40,065 nucleotides of DNA from an uncultured Flavobacteriaceae bacterium. Its GTDB lineage: Bacteria > Bacteroidota > Bacteroidia > Flavobacteriales > Flavobacteriaceae. The position numbers were made by a program, and so were the translations under genes. Where the stretch lies: NCBI GenBank assembly GCA_905479835.1, contig CAJQNZ010000041.1:1-40065 (forward strand), read 5' to 3'. Below, one piece after another: positions 18,950 through 28,370 of the stretch. The notes under the pieces are model-generated. The model was not told the DNA's origin, made no database searches, and was given only the letters and a program-made list of their open reading frames with translations. The number at the start of each line of letters is the position of its first letter. The first letter of the stretch is position 1.

Positions 18950-21805
18950 ATGCCAAAAAACAATTCAATAAAATCAGTTTTAATTATAGGTTCAGGACCT
19001 ATTGTTATAGGTCAAGCTTGTGAATTTGATTATGCAGGTTCTCAATCGATAAGGTCTTTAAAAGAAGAAGGAATTGAAGTGACTTTAATTAATTCTAATC
19101 CTGCTACAATTATGACAGATCCGTCATTAGCAGATAATGTGTATTTAAAACCTTTAACTACCAATTCCATACGTGAGATTTTAAAAAAACACCCTAATAT
19201 TGATTCTGTATTGCCTACAATGGGAGGTCAGACGGCTTTAAATTTATGTATTGAAGCAGATGAAAAAGGAATCTGGGAAGATCATAATGTTCAAATGATT
19301 GGGGTGGATATTGATGCTATTAATATTACTGAAGATAGAGAACAATTCAGAGAGTTGATGGGAAAGATAGGTGTTGAAATGGCTCCGCAGGCCACAGCAA
19401 CATCATTTTTGGAAGGAAAAAAAATAGCACAAGAATTTGGATTTCCTTTATGTATTCGTTCTTCATTCACTTTAGGAGGAGCAGGAGCGGCTATTGTTTA
19501 TGAAGAAAATGATTTTGATGAGTTATTATCTAGAGGTCTTGAGATTTCTCCTATTCATGAAGTCATGATTGATAAGGCGATGATGGGCTGGAAAGAATAT
19601 GAATTAGAATTGTTAAGAGATAAAAATGACAATGTAGTTATTATCTGTGCGATTGAAAATATGGATCCAATGGGAATCCATACAGGAGATTCTATTACAG
19701 TTGCACCTGCAATGACCTTGAGTGATACGACCTATCAAAAAATGCGTGATTTAGCGATTCATATGATGCGTTCTATTGGAGATTTTGAAGGAGGTTGTAA
19801 TGTTCAGTTTGCTGTATCTCCAGATGAAAAAGAAGAAATAATTGCTATTGAGATTAATCCTCGTGTATCTCGATCTTCTGCACTAGCAAGTAAAGCAACA
19901 GGTTATCCTATTGCTAAGGTAGCAACTAAATTGGCTTTAGGGTATCATTTGGATGAATTGAACAATCAAGTAACTGGTTCTACTTCAGCATTGTTTGAGC
20001 CTACCCTAGATTATGTAATTGTAAAAATTCCAAGATGGAACTTTGACAAGTTTGAAGGTTCAGATAGAACTCTAGGCTTGCAAATGAAATCTGTAGGTGA
20101 AGTAATGGGAATCGGACGTTCGTTTCAAGAAGCGTTACATAAAGCAACACAATCTTTAGAGATTAAAAGAAATGGATTGGGTGCAGATGGAAAGGAAGAA
20201 ACGGATTATGATACAATTATTTCAAAATTAACCTATGCTTCATGGGATAGAGTATTCATTATTTATGATGCGATTAAAGCCGGAATTTCTTTAAGTAAAA
20301 TATACGATATCACTAAGATTGATATGTGGTACTTAAAGCAATACGAAGAGTTATATACTTTAGAAAAAGAAATTTCGACTTATAAATTAGATACTCTACC
20401 GAAAGAATTATTACTAGAAGCAAAGCAAAAAGGATATGGTGATAGACAGATAGCACATATGTTGCGTTGTCTCGAATCTGAAGTTTATAAAAAACGTGAA
20501 GAATTGAATGTCAATCGTGTTTATAAACTGGTAGATACATGTGCAGCAGAATTTGATGCAAAGACTCCATATTATTATTCAACATTTGAAAATACAATAT
20601 CTATTGATGGAGAAGAAGGATATGCAGATAACGAGTCTATTGTTACCGATAAAAAGAAGGTAGTTGTTTTAGGTTCTGGACCAAACAGAATAGGTCAAGG
20701 TATTGAATTTGATTATTGCTGTGTTCATGGAGTATTAGCGGCAAAAGAAGCAGGATATGAAACAATAATGATCAATTGCAATCCAGAAACTGTTTCTACA
20801 GATTTCGATACAGCAGATAAATTATATTTCGAGCCTGTTTTCTGGGAACATTTATACGACATCATTCGCCATGAAAAACCTGAAGGAGTAATTGTACAAT
20901 TGGGAGGACAGACTGCTTTAAAATTGGCTGAAAAATTAGAGGCGTATGGTATTAAAATCATGGGTACTAGTTTCAAAGCATTGGATCTAGCAGAAGATAG
21001 AGGTCGTTTTTCTGATATGTTAACATCTTTAAACATTCCATTTCCTAAATTTGGAATTGCTACTAATGCTGATGAAGCTTTAGTAATAGCAGATACTTTA
21101 GATTTTCCAATTTTAGTTCGTCCATCTTATGTATTAGGAGGTCAAGGAATGAAAATTGTAATAAATAAAGAGGAACTTGAAAAGCATGTTGTTAGTTTAT
21201 TGAGATCAATTCCAGGAAATAAATTATTATTAGATCATTACTTAGATGGTGCTATTGAAGCAGAAGCAGATGCGATATGTGATGCTGATGGAAATGTGTA
21301 TATCATTGGAATTATGGAGCATATTGAACCTTGTGGTGTTCATTCTGGTGATTCTAATGCTACATTACCTCCATTTAATTTAGGAGAGTATGTAATGCAG
21401 CAGATTAAAGATCATACACATAATATTGCAAGAGCATTAAAAACTATTGGATTGATTAATATCCAGTTTGCAGTTAAAGATGATATGGTTTATATTATTG
21501 AAGCCAATCCAAGAGCATCTAGAACAGTTCCATTTATTGCAAAAGCATATAGAGAACCTTATGTAAATTATGCAACAAAGGTGATGCTAGGAGTTAATAA
21601 AGTAACAGATTTCACTTTCAATCCAAGGTTAGATGGTTATGCAATTAAGCAACCCGTTTTCTCATTTAATAAGTTTCCAAATGTTGATAAGAATTTAGGT
21701 CCTGAAATGAAGTCAACAGGAGAAAGTATTCTATTTATTGATAATTTGAAAGATGATCAATTTTATGAATTGTATTCTCGTAGAAAGATGTACTTGAGTA
21801 AATAG
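18950..21805 (+). CDS. carB: carbamoyl-phosphate synthase large subunit, lacking the regulatory domain
   Basis: Makes carbamoyl phosphate from bicarbonate, ATP and glutamine-derived ammonia, for pyrimidines and arginine. Two homologous ATP-grasp halves are present: IGSGPIVIGQACEFDYAGSQ opens the first and LGSGPNRIGQGIEFDYCCVH (about residue 574) the second; each has its own GGQTAL and NPRxSR motifs. An oligomerisation segment (about 400-555) lies between. The protein ends at residue 951 with RRKMYLSK, exactly where the allosteric MGS-like domain of the ~1,070-residue E. coli enzyme would begin, and only 109 bases separate the stop from the next gene. CarA is not in the window. Confidence 0.97.
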   Translation: MPKNNSIKSVLIIGSGPIVIGQACEFDYAGSQSIRSLKEEGIEVTLINSNPATIMTDPSLADNVYLKPLTTNSIREILKKHPNIDSVLPTMGGQTALNLCIEADEKGIWEDHNVQMIGVDIDAINITEDREQFRELMGKIGVEMAPQATATSFLEGKKIAQEFGFPLCIRSSFTLGGAGAAIVYEENDFDELLSRGLEISPIHEVMIDKAMMGWKEYELELLRDKNDNVVIICAIENMDPMGIHTGDSITVAPAMTLSDTTYQKMRDLAIHMMRSIGDFEGGCNVQFAVSPDEKEEIIAIEINPRVSRSSALASKATGYPIAKVATKLALGYHLDELNNQVTGSTSALFEPTLDYVIVKIPRWNFDKFEGSDRTLGLQMKSVGEVMGIGRSFQEALHKATQSLEIKRNGLGADGKEETDYDTIISKLTYASWDRVFIIYDAIKAGISLSKIYDITKIDMWYLKQYEELYTLEKEISTYKLDTLPKELLLEAKQKGYGDRQIAHMLRCLESEVYKKREELNVNRVYKLVDTCAAEFDAKTPYYYSTFENTISIDGEEGYADNESIVTDKKKVVVLGSGPNRIGQGIEFDYCCVHGVLAAKEAGYETIMINCNPETVSTDFDTADKLYFEPVFWEHLYDIIRHEKPEGVIVQLGGQTALKLAEKLEAYGIKIMGTSFKALDLAEDRGRFSDMLTSLNIPFPKFGIATNADEALVIADTLDFPILVRPSYVLGGQGMKIVINKEELEKHVVSLLRSIPGNKLLLDHYLDGAIEAEADAICDADGNVYIIGIMEHIEPCGVHSGDSNATLPPFNLGEYVMQQIKDHTHNIARALKTIGLINIQFAVKDDMVYIIEANPRASRTVPFIAKAYREPYVNYATKVMLGVNKVTDFTFNPRLDGYAIKQPVFSFNKFPNVDKNLGPEMKSTGESILFIDNLKDDQFYELYSRRKMYLSK

Positions 21806-21890
21806 TAAAAGCAACAATATTTTAAAAGGGACAATGTTGCAAAGTGGTTTTAGCAACGATTAAACAAATAAACAAATCCATAGAAACACC

Positions 21891-21898
21891 TATCTTTG
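21891..21898 (+). promoter_or_regulatory. -7 box TATCTTTG for the GlmU-family gene
   Basis: Exact TAnnTTTG match 17 bases before the ATG, predicting a leader of about 12 bases. No TTG at ideal spacing. Confidence 0.55.
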
Positions 21899-21914
21899 TT
21901 AAAAATCATATTCA

Positions 21915-23090
21915 ATGAATTACATTTTATTTGATGGAGAAGTGCGGAATGCATTATTACCATTTACCTACACAAGACCTGTTGCAGACATACGAATTGG
22001 AATATTAACAATTCGTGAAAAATGGGAAAAACGTCTAGAGTTTACAACAACAACATTGACTGAGGAATATCTTGAAGAGAAGTTTCCAATGATTGAATTG
22101 GAAGAGAATGTGATGATTAATGCCTCTTTTTTACCTACAGATGATTTAGTTGAAAAAGTAAAAGAGTTAAAGGAAAATCAAGTAATAATTTACAAAGAAG
22201 TTATAGTTGCATTTTTTACTACAGATACTCAGGAAATTGAAAATTTTAATGATTTTGAACAAATAGAATATATATCAGAATTATTACAAGTAAAAAATAC
22301 ATGGGATATTTTTTCTTTAAACGCGGAAGCCATTCAGCAAGATTTTAATTTCCTAACTGAAGGAAGAGAATCTGCTGAAATACCTCAAACAGTTCATTGT
22401 TTCAATAAAAAAAACATCTTTGTAGAAGAAGGAGCAATATTGACTTTGGCATCTTTAAATGCAACTGATGGTCCTATTTACATAGGTAAAGATGCGGAAG
22501 TTATGGAAGGTTCAATGGTAAGAGGGCCTTTTGCATTATGTGAAAAATCTACATTAAAAATGGCTTCAAAAATTTATGGAGGCACAACTATAGGACCACA
22601 TTCCAAAGTAGGAGGAGAATTAAATAATGCTGTAATTTTTGGTTATTCTAATAAAGGTCATGATGGTTTTCTCGGTAACGCAGTTATTGGAGAATGGTGT
22701 AATTTAGGAGCAGATACTAATAACTCGAATTTAAAAAACAATTATGCTGAGGTTAAATTGTGGAGTTACGAAACGGGACGATTTGCAAAAACAGGATTAC
22801 AGTTTTGTGGTTTGATGATGGGAGATCACTCGAAATGTGGAATAAACACCATGTTTAATACAGGAACAGTCATTGGTGTGAGTGCCAATATTTTTGGACC
22901 AGGATTTCCACGTAATTTTGTACCATCATTTGCTTGGGGAGGAAGTGGAGGTTTTACAACCTACCAAATCAATAAAGTAAAGGAAGTTGCTACTGTTGTG
23001 ATGCAACGTAGAGGGATCAAATATGATGAAAAAGAAGAGAAGATACTAATGCATATATTTGAAACATCGAAACAGTATAGAAATTTTTGA
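21915..23090 (+). CDS. GlmU-family sugar nucleotidyltransferase/acyltransferase, Bacteroidota type
   Basis: A 391-residue two-part protein. The N-terminal part (MNYILFDGEVRNALLPFTYTRPVADIRIG) resembles the alternate bacterial GlmU family, in which the usual GxGTRM loop of nucleotidyltransferases is replaced by FDGxxRxxLLPFTYTRP. From about residue 170 it carries left-handed beta-helix hexapeptide repeats (IYIGKDAEVMEGSMVRGPFAL; GGTTIGPHSKVGGELNNAVIFG; AVIGEWCNLGADTNNSN), typical of acyltransferases. The proposed role is UDP-N-acetylglucosamine synthesis for peptidoglycan and lipopolysaccharide, by family resemblance only. It has its own promoter box and is probably monocistronic. Confidence 0.82.
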   Translation: MNYILFDGEVRNALLPFTYTRPVADIRIGILTIREKWEKRLEFTTTTLTEEYLEEKFPMIELEENVMINASFLPTDDLVEKVKELKENQVIIYKEVIVAFFTTDTQEIENFNDFEQIEYISELLQVKNTWDIFSLNAEAIQQDFNFLTEGRESAEIPQTVHCFNKKNIFVEEGAILTLASLNATDGPIYIGKDAEVMEGSMVRGPFALCEKSTLKMASKIYGGTTIGPHSKVGGELNNAVIFGYSNKGHDGFLGNAVIGEWCNLGADTNNSNLKNNYAEVKLWSYETGRFAKTGLQFCGLMMGDHSKCGINTMFNTGTVIGVSANIFGPGFPRNFVPSFAWGGSGGFTTYQINKVKEVATVVMQRRGIKYDEKEEKILMHIFETSKQYRNF

Positions 23091-23350
23091 TTTTTATTTT
23101 ATCTTTATTTTAAATTATATGGGTTTGTGTTCTTGCTTTCCAATAAATAAATCAAATTCAACTTATTTATAATTTTATTTTCAAAAGTATTTTTTAATTC
23201 TTCAATTGGCATAACTATTGACTTTTATAAGAAAGATATATTGGAGTATTACGCTTTAATATATTGATTAATAATAGAATATAATAATTATATACTTTTG
23301 TCAAAACAATTTTTTATTGTTTCTAATGACATAATGACCTACAATAAACT
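23091..23350. other. AT-rich intergenic region upstream of lon
   Basis: 260 bases with no credible gene or strong hairpin. The only recognisable element is the -7 box at 23293-23300. Confidence 0.5.
23293..23300 (+). promoter_or_regulatory. -7 box TACTTTTG for lon
   Basis: Exact match to TAnnTTTG, predicting a start near 23305 and a leader of about 46 bases. The nearest TTG (23264) is 26 bases upstream, longer than ideal. Confidence 0.5.
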
Positions 23351-25804
23351 ATGAGCGATTCTAAATATATAAAATTAGACAATCTGTCATTTCAACAAAT
23401 GCTAGATCAGGATGCTGAGTTAATCCCTTTAATGACACCTGAAGATGAAGAGAAAATAAATAAAGAAGAGATTCCTGACGAACTTCCTATTTTGCCATTG
23501 AGAAATACAGTTTTATTTCCAGGAGTTGTAATTCCAATTACAGCTGGAAGAGATAAGTCCATTCAATTGCTTAAAGATGCTAATGCAGCTAATAAAACGA
23601 TTGGAGTGGTTTCTCAGAAGAATGAAAGTATTGAAGACCCTACAATTGATGATGTCCATACATTAGGAACTGTAGCGAGAATTATGAAAATGTTGAAAAT
23701 GCCTGACGGAAATATCACTGTTATCATTCAAGGTAAAAAACGTTTTGAAATTGATGCTGTTACGCAAGAGGAACCTTATTTAAAGGCAACAACAAAGAAA
23801 GTTGAAGAAGATCGTTCTCAGATAAAAGAGCAGGAATTTGATGCAATTATTGATTCTATAAAATCAATGGCGCTTGAAATCATTAAGATCAACCCAAGTC
23901 TACCTTCAGAAGCCTCATTTGCAATTAAAAATATTGAGAGTAGTCCGTTTTTGATAAATTTTGTTTCTTCTAATATGAATCTTTCTGTTTCAGAAAAGCA
24001 AGAATTATTGAAGATAAACAACTTGAAGGATAGAGCTTTATTGACTCTAAAATTTATGACTAAAGAGTTGCAAAAATTAGAATTACGTCAAGACATACAA
24101 TCAAAGACACGTTCTGATATGGATCAGCAACAGCGTGAATATTTCTTAAACCAACAATTGAAAACTATTCAAAACGAATTAGGAGGCGTTTCTTATGATG
24201 AGGAGCTGGATGAGATGAGAGAAAAATCTCTCAAGAAAAAATGGTCTAAAGAAATTGCAGCTAAATTTGAAAAAGAAATCGGAAGATTAAAAAGGATGAA
24301 TCCTCAAGTTGCTGAATATTCAGTACAGCGGAATTATTTGGATTTATTGTTGGAATTGCCTTGGGATGAATATTCTAAAGACAAGTTTGACTTAAAACGT
24401 GCTGAGAAAATATTGAATCGAGATCATTTTGGTCTTGATAAAGTGAAAGAAAGAATTATTGAGCACTTGGCAGTCTTAAAATTAAAAGGGGATATGAAAT
24501 CACCTATTATTTGCTTGTATGGACCTCCAGGAGTTGGTAAAACATCGCTTGGAAAATCAATAGCAGAATCTTTAGGTAGAGAATATATCAGAATGTCATT
24601 AGGAGGATTGCGCGACGAAGCAGAAATCCGTGGACACAGAAAAACCTATATAGGAGCAATGCCTGGAAGAGTGATCCAAAGTTTGAAAAAAGCGGGAACT
24701 TCCAATCCTGTTTTTGTGTTAGATGAAATAGATAAATTGGTTTCCAATTCTCATAACGGAGATCCTTCTGCAGCGATGCTTGAAGTATTGGATCCTGAAC
24801 AGAATTCGGCTTTTTATGATAATTATCTTGAAGTAGGCTATGACCTTTCTAAAGTATTATTTGTTGCCACAGCCAATAGTCTTTCAACGATCCCATGGGC
24901 ATTACGCGATCGAATGGAGATTATAAATGTTTCTGGTTATACGATAGAAGAAAAGGTAGAAATTGCAAAAAGACATTTATTGCCAAAGCAATTGAAGGAA
25001 CATGGATTGACAGTTAAAGACATACAAATTAAAAAACCACAATTTGAGAAAATTGTTGAGGGTTATACACGTGAATCAGGAGTAAGAGGATTGGACAAGC
25101 AGATTGCAAAAGTGGTACGTTATGCCGCAAAATCAATTGCGATGGAAGAGAAATACGAAACGGAAATTTCTTCTGATGCTGTAGAAAAAATATTAGGAGT
25201 TTCTCATCTTGAGCGCGATAAATATGAAAATAATGATGTTGCTGGAGTAGTAACTGGATTGGCTTGGACTCAAGTAGGAGGTGATATTTTATTTATAGAG
25301 TCTATTATTTCTAAAGGAAAAGGATTGACCATAACTGGAAACCTTGGAAAAGTGATGAAAGAATCTGCGACAATTGCGATGGAATATATCAATGCTAATG
25401 CTGATACTTTTGAAATTAATCAGAAAACACTTGAAGAAAATAAAGTTCATATTCATGTTCCTGAAGGTGCAACGCCCAAAGACGGTCCGAGTGCAGGAAT
25501 TACGATGTTAACTTCATTAGTTTCGGTATTCACCCAACGAAAAGTGAAGTCTAGATTGGCAATGTCCGGAGAGATTACATTGAGAGGGAAAGTGTTGCCT
25601 GTAGGAGGAATAAAAGAAAAAATATTGGCTGCAAAACGTGCCAATATTAAAGAAATTATTTTATGTTCTGAAAACAGAAAAGACGTACTTGAAATTAAGG
25701 AATCTTATTTAAAAGGGGTGAAGTTTCATTATGTCAACGAAATGAAAGAGGTAATAGAGTTGGCACTTACCAAGCAAAAGGTCAAAGGAGCAAAGAAAAT
25801 TTAG
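23351..25804 (+). CDS. lon: ATP-dependent protease Lon
   Basis: Degrades damaged and short-lived regulatory proteins in the cytoplasm. The 817 residues comprise the N-terminal substrate-binding LON domain (about 40-240, starting [15 protein letters not shown]), a coiled-coil linker ([19 protein letters not shown]), the AAA+ module with Walker [10 protein letters not shown] (391-399) and Walker [11 protein letters not shown], and the protease domain. The catalytic dyad is Ser714 in PKDGPSAG and Lys757 in GGIKEKIL, 43 residues apart as in E. coli Lon (S679/K722). It is monocistronic with its own promoter box and a terminator. No heat-shock operator such as CIRCE is visible upstream. Confidence 0.98.
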   Translation: MSDSKYIKLDNLSFQQMLDQDAELIPLMTPEDEEKINKEEIPDELPILPLRNTVLFPGVVIPITAGRDKSIQLLKDANAANKTIGVVSQKNESIEDPTIDDVHTLGTVARIMKMLKMPDGNITVIIQGKKRFEIDAVTQEEPYLKATTKKVEEDRSQIKEQEFDAIIDSIKSMALEIIKINPSLPSEASFAIKNIESSPFLINFVSSNMNLSVSEKQELLKINNLKDRALLTLKFMTKELQKLELRQDIQSKTRSDMDQQQREYFLNQQLKTIQNELGGVSYDEELDEMREKSLKKKWSKEIAAKFEKEIGRLKRMNPQVAEYSVQRNYLDLLLELPWDEYSKDKFDLKRAEKILNRDHFGLDKVKERIIEHLAVLKLKGDMKSPIICLYGPPGVGKTSLGKSIAESLGREYIRMSLGGLRDEAEIRGHRKTYIGAMPGRVIQSLKKAGTSNPVFVLDEIDKLVSNSHNGDPSAAMLEVLDPEQNSAFYDNYLEVGYDLSKVLFVATANSLSTIPWALRDRMEIINVSGYTIEEKVEIAKRHLLPKQLKEHGLTVKDIQIKKPQFEKIVEGYTRESGVRGLDKQIAKVVRYAAKSIAMEEKYETEISSDAVEKILGVSHLERDKYENNDVAGVVTGLAWTQVGGDILFIESIISKGKGLTITGNLGKVMKESATIAMEYINANADTFEINQKTLEENKVHIHVPEGATPKDGPSAGITMLTSLVSVFTQRKVKSRLAMSGEITLRGKVLPVGGIKEKILAAKRANIKEIILCSENRKDVLEIKESYLKGVKFHYVNEMKEVIELALTKQKVKGAKKI

Positions 25805-25856
25805 TCGCAGGGCGACAGCCAAAATTTAGTTCTCTTTAAAATATATTTATAATACA

Positions 25857-25889
25857 AAATCGGAAAGTGTTTGCTTTCCGATTTTTTTA
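25857..25889 (+). terminator. intrinsic terminator of lon, probably bidirectional
   Basis: AAATCGGAAAG (25857-25867) pairs with CTTTCCGATTT (25874-25884), followed by T residues to 25888. The minus-strand exit (TTTTGTATT) is also T-rich, so it may end the converging cassette at 25887-26907. A separate small GTCGC/GCGAC hairpin lies at 25804-25816. Confidence 0.85.
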
Positions 25890-26225
25890 TTTCTTTTTAT
25901 TTCGTTTTTCATTTTTTAATTTTCTTTTTAGTTTTTTACTGTTGTTATTTAAATCTTTATACGCATCAATAGTTTCAAGATCTATGTAACCTGTTGTCTC
26001 AACAGTATAACCTAAATTTATAAGTTTGTATTGAAGGGCTTTTATTTGAATACTATCTTTTTGTAATAAATTACAAGGAGCATTTGTCCATTTAGAAAGG
26101 CCTTTTTCTTTATCAATACATTTAATATAGCATTCTCCAGTTTTTGGATTTAATGGTAAATCTTGAGCAATGGATGAGACTCCAATAGACAACAAGACAG
26201 CAGTAGCAATAAGTTTCTTTTTCAT
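25887..26225 (-). CDS. small secreted protein with peptidoglycan-binding-like motif (paralogue 1)
   Basis: 112 residues: signal peptide KKKLIATAVLLSIGVSSIAQ (cleavage after IAQ), a cysteine-containing segment (TGECYIKCIDKE...NAPCN) and then IKALQYKLINLGYTVETTG followed by YIDLETIDAYKDL. The last part follows the pattern of PG_binding_1 domains (ALQxxLxxxGY...TGxxDxxTxxA). The GECYIKCI stretch resembles the segment seen in Bacteroidota OmpA-like proteins. The tail is extremely basic (KKLKRKLKNEKRNKKK), which could bind anionic cell-wall polymers. Peptidoglycan binding is an inference; no catalytic domain is present. The ATG overlaps the stop of the upstream paralogue by four bases, so they are translationally coupled. 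Confidence 0.72.
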   Translation of the reverse strand: MKKKLIATAVLLSIGVSSIAQDLPLNPKTGECYIKCIDKEKGLSKWTNAPCNLLQKDSIQIKALQYKLINLGYTVETTGYIDLETIDAYKDLNNNSKKLKRKLKNEKRNKKK

Positions 26226-26587
26226 TGATGAGTTTCTTTAGTTTCTCTTTTTTCTTGTCTTTTTCTTTTCCGAATATTTTTCTTGCTGTTGTATTCTTTA
26301 AATTCATTGAGAGCAGAAATTGTTTCATCGTCAACTATTCCTGTTGGTGATAAATTATAACCTTGATTGATTAATTGATATTGTATTCCTAAAACCTCAG
26401 GCTCATCATGGCAATGTTTATTATTTACATCAATGATTGGAGTTTCTTCCCAAACCGTTTTTCCATCTACTTCTTTCAGACACCAAGCAGAAGTTATTTT
26501 TATTTTATTTAGGTCAATATTACTTTGAGCATTTAATGAAACTCCAATAAGCAACAAGATGACAATTGTAATAAATTTCTTTTTCAT
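26222..26587 (-). CDS. small secreted protein with peptidoglycan-binding-like motif (paralogue 2)
   Basis: 121 residues with the same design as the downstream gene: signal peptide KKKFITIVILLLIGVSLNAQ, a middle segment with Cys residues (AWCLKEVDGKTVWEE...KHCHDEPE), the motif LGIQYQLINQGYNLSPTG continuing IVDDETISALNEF, and a basic tail (KKNIRKRKRQEKRETKE). The two proteins align through the signal peptide and the QYxLINxGYxxxxTGxxDxETIxA core but differ elsewhere, indicating an old tandem duplication. It begins 11 bases after the DUF3784 gene. Function unknown; binding to cell-wall glycan is suggested only by the motif. Confidence 0.72.
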   Translation of the reverse strand: MKKKFITIVILLLIGVSLNAQSNIDLNKIKITSAWCLKEVDGKTVWEETPIIDVNNKHCHDEPEVLGIQYQLINQGYNLSPTGIVDDETISALNEFKEYNSKKNIRKRKRQEKRETKETHQ

Positions 26588-26598
26588 TTTTTTAAGAT

Positions 26599-26907
26599 CT
26601 AATTATTGGATTTAAATTTTTTAGAATTTGAACGGATTAATAAATACGGAATTCCTATTACCATTGCAATCCAAAAGAACTTCATATATAGAGAAGGGTT
26701 TTGTAAATAGTAAGAAAGTATATATCCCAAAATGATTAATCCTGCCATAAAAAACATCACGTTTCTAAATAAAGTAGCAATTGCTTCAATATCATATTTC
26801 GATTTTTCTTCAGCTGTCATGGTATTATATCCAGCAATTAAATTGTACATTTTTCCATTCTTGATCAGGAATCCAAGGATAATGAAAATAAAAGCAGCAA
26901 GAATCAT
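26599..26907 (-). CDS. DUF3784-type small membrane protein
   Basis: A 102-residue protein with three hydrophobic segments: MILAAFIFIILGFLI, VMFFMAGLIILGYILSYYL and FFWIAMVIGIPYLLI. Between the first two lies IAGYNTMTAEEKSKYDIEAI, which is the signature of the DUF3784 family (xxGYNTMxxEEKxxYD). Its function is not known. It is the first gene of a three-gene minus-strand cassette with the two secreted paralogues, which suggests a joint envelope role, though this rests on position only. No -7 box with good match was found upstream. Confidence 0.72.
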   Translation of the reverse strand: MILAAFIFIILGFLIKNGKMYNLIAGYNTMTAEEKSKYDIEAIATLFRNVMFFMAGLIILGYILSYYLQNPSLYMKFFWIAMVIGIPYLLIRSNSKKFKSNN

Positions 26908-27000
26908 AAATAATTTTTCAAGTAAAGATAGTAAAAAATGTTGTTGGTTTAGGTACCTCCATTTTGTTCAGCAGAGTTGTTAAGAATCGGAGTTTTAGAT

Positions 27001-27060
27001 TTAAACGAGTTCTCGATACAATTTTTCTTCCGCAGTCAGAAAAACCACTCGAACTGGTGA
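27001..27060. repeat. degenerate dispersed repeat (GTTCTCGATAC...CACTCGAACT)
   Basis: GTTCTCGATACAATTTTTC (27009-27027) followed by CACTCGAACTGGTGA (27046-27060) looks like a decayed copy of the 'GTTCTCGATACAATTT...CTCGAACTGA' intergenic repeats of flavobacteria. It shares the TTCTCGA/TCGAACT vocabulary with the intact palindrome at 36146-36192. The surrounding 225-base interval (26908-27132) holds no gene. Confidence 0.45.
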
Positions 27061-27132
27061 CTTGGAAATAATCTCAAGCAGCGTCAAAATTAAAATTATT
27101 TGAAAAACTTATTTTGGTTCTCCCAATTTAAA

Positions 27133-27912
27133 CTATTTAAAGAATTCCTTCGACTTCTCCCAATGTTTATTCATTTCAGCAAGAGACATATCAGAAAGTT
27201 CTTTTCCTTCTTTCTTAGCGGCATTTTCTAAAAATTGAAAACGCTTGATAAATTTTTTATTGGTACGTTCCAAAGCATTTTCAGGATTGACTTTGATAAA
27301 TCGTGCGTAGTTAATCAGAGAAAATAACACATCGCCAAATTCAGATTCAATAGCGTCTGTATTTCCTTTTTTAATTTCTTCGTTCAATTCTGCAAGTTCT
27401 TCTTGCACCTTCTCCCAAACCTGCTGAGGTTCTTCCCAATCAAAGCCTACACCAGCAACCTTATCTTGAATTCTATTGGCTTTTACGAGTGCAGGAAGCG
27501 ATCTAGGAACACCTTCTAATACAGAATTCTTCCCTTCTTTTAGTTTAAGTTTCTCCCAATTCTGTTTTACTTCTTCTTCGTCTTTCACTTCTACATCACC
27601 ATAAATATGAGGATGGCGAGAGATTAATTTTTCAGAAATAGAATTAGCAACATCGGCAATATCAAAATTCTTGCTTTCAGAACCGATTTTGGCATAAAAA
27701 ACAATGTGCAATAGTAAATCGCCCAATTCTTTTTTAACTTCTTCTAAGTCGTTATCTAGAATAGCATCACCCAGTTCGTAGGTTTCTTCGATGGTTAAAT
27801 GACGTAGCGATTGTAGGGTTTGTTTTTGATCCCAAGGACATTTTTCGCGCAACTCATCCATGATCGTTAGTAGTCGATCTATAGATTTTAATTGTTGTGC
27901 TCTTGAATTCAT
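27133..27912 (-). CDS. mazG: nucleoside triphosphate pyrophosphohydrolase MazG
   Basis: Hydrolyses NTPs and dNTPs to monophosphates and pyrophosphate, a house-cleaning and stress role. The 259-residue protein contains two MazG domains. The N-terminal copy begins with CPWDQKQTLQSLRHLTIEE and has the metal-binding EETYE (42-46) and KKELGDLL. The C-terminal copy has VQEELAELNEEIKKGN and ESEFGDVLFSLINYARF (EExxE and ExxD pattern intact). This is the full-length E. coli-like form, not the short phage form. The ATG directly abuts the stop codon of the DUF5606 gene, so translation is coupled; it is the last gene of the def-DUF5606-mazG cluster. Confidence 0.95.
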   Translation of the reverse strand: MNSRAQQLKSIDRLLTIMDELREKCPWDQKQTLQSLRHLTIEETYELGDAILDNDLEEVKKELGDLLLHIVFYAKIGSESKNFDIADVANSISEKLISRHPHIYGDVEVKDEEEVKQNWEKLKLKEGKNSVLEGVPRSLPALVKANRIQDKVAGVGFDWEEPQQVWEKVQEELAELNEEIKKGNTDAIESEFGDVLFSLINYARFIKVNPENALERTNKKFIKRFQFLENAAKKEGKELSDMSLAEMNKHWEKSKEFFK

Positions 27913-28332
27913 TTATGCCTTATCTTCTGTTTCGTTTTCTTCAGTAATAGATGAAAAATCAAACTTTTTATTTACAAGTAAATTATACCATTGTAAAACT
28001 TTCTTAATATTAGAAACATATACACGTTCTTCATCATAGTCTGGTAAAATTTCTAAAAAATATGCAGTTAATTTGGCAGAACTCTCTTTATGGCTCATGC
28101 ATTCTTTTCCTTCTTCTTTTTCAAAGATAGATTTCAATACCATTCTTAATGGAATTTCTTCTTCATAGGTATAAATTGCAATATTATCCAATACGCTCAC
28201 ATTGTGGGTAGTAGCAATTGGAAATCTTTTGTTATCAATCAATGATTCAATAATCAGTCCTCCTTTAGATTGTGCAATAATCTCATATAATCCTGGTTTT
28301 CCTGTAACAGAAATAATTTTTTCTAAACTCAT
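27913..28332 (-). CDS. DUF5606 domain protein
   Basis: 139 residues, acidic and soluble. MSLEKIISVTGKPGLYEIIA followed by QSKGGLIIESLIDNKRFPI matches the start of the Bacteroidota family named DUF5606; the middle VLDNIAIYTYEEEIPLRMVLKSI and late LTAYFLEILPDYDEERVYVSNIKKVLQWYN also fit. The N-terminal half has the look of a small SH3-like or OB-type beta barrel (alternating hydrophobic strands), which is an inference from pattern only. It lies between def and mazG, an arrangement I recall from related genomes. No function is known. Confidence 0.82.
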   Translation of the reverse strand: MSLEKIISVTGKPGLYEIIAQSKGGLIIESLIDNKRFPIATTHNVSVLDNIAIYTYEEEIPLRMVLKSIFEKEEGKECMSHKESSAKLTAYFLEILPDYDEERVYVSNIKKVLQWYNLLVNKKFDFSSITEENETEDKA

Positions 28333-28370
28333 ATTTATTTAGTCTTAATAGTCTTTTTATAAAAATCCCT

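Noticed and set aside
21811-21843. GCAACA...TGTTGC inverted repeat after carB as a terminator
   Set aside because: Only 6 bp with a long loop and no T-run after it.
21700-21914. carB as a truncated or frameshifted pseudogene
   Set aside because: It ends exactly at a domain boundary, both catalytic halves are intact, and the following 109 bases hold no remnant of the missing domain. A length of about 950 residues is what I recall for flavobacterial CarB.
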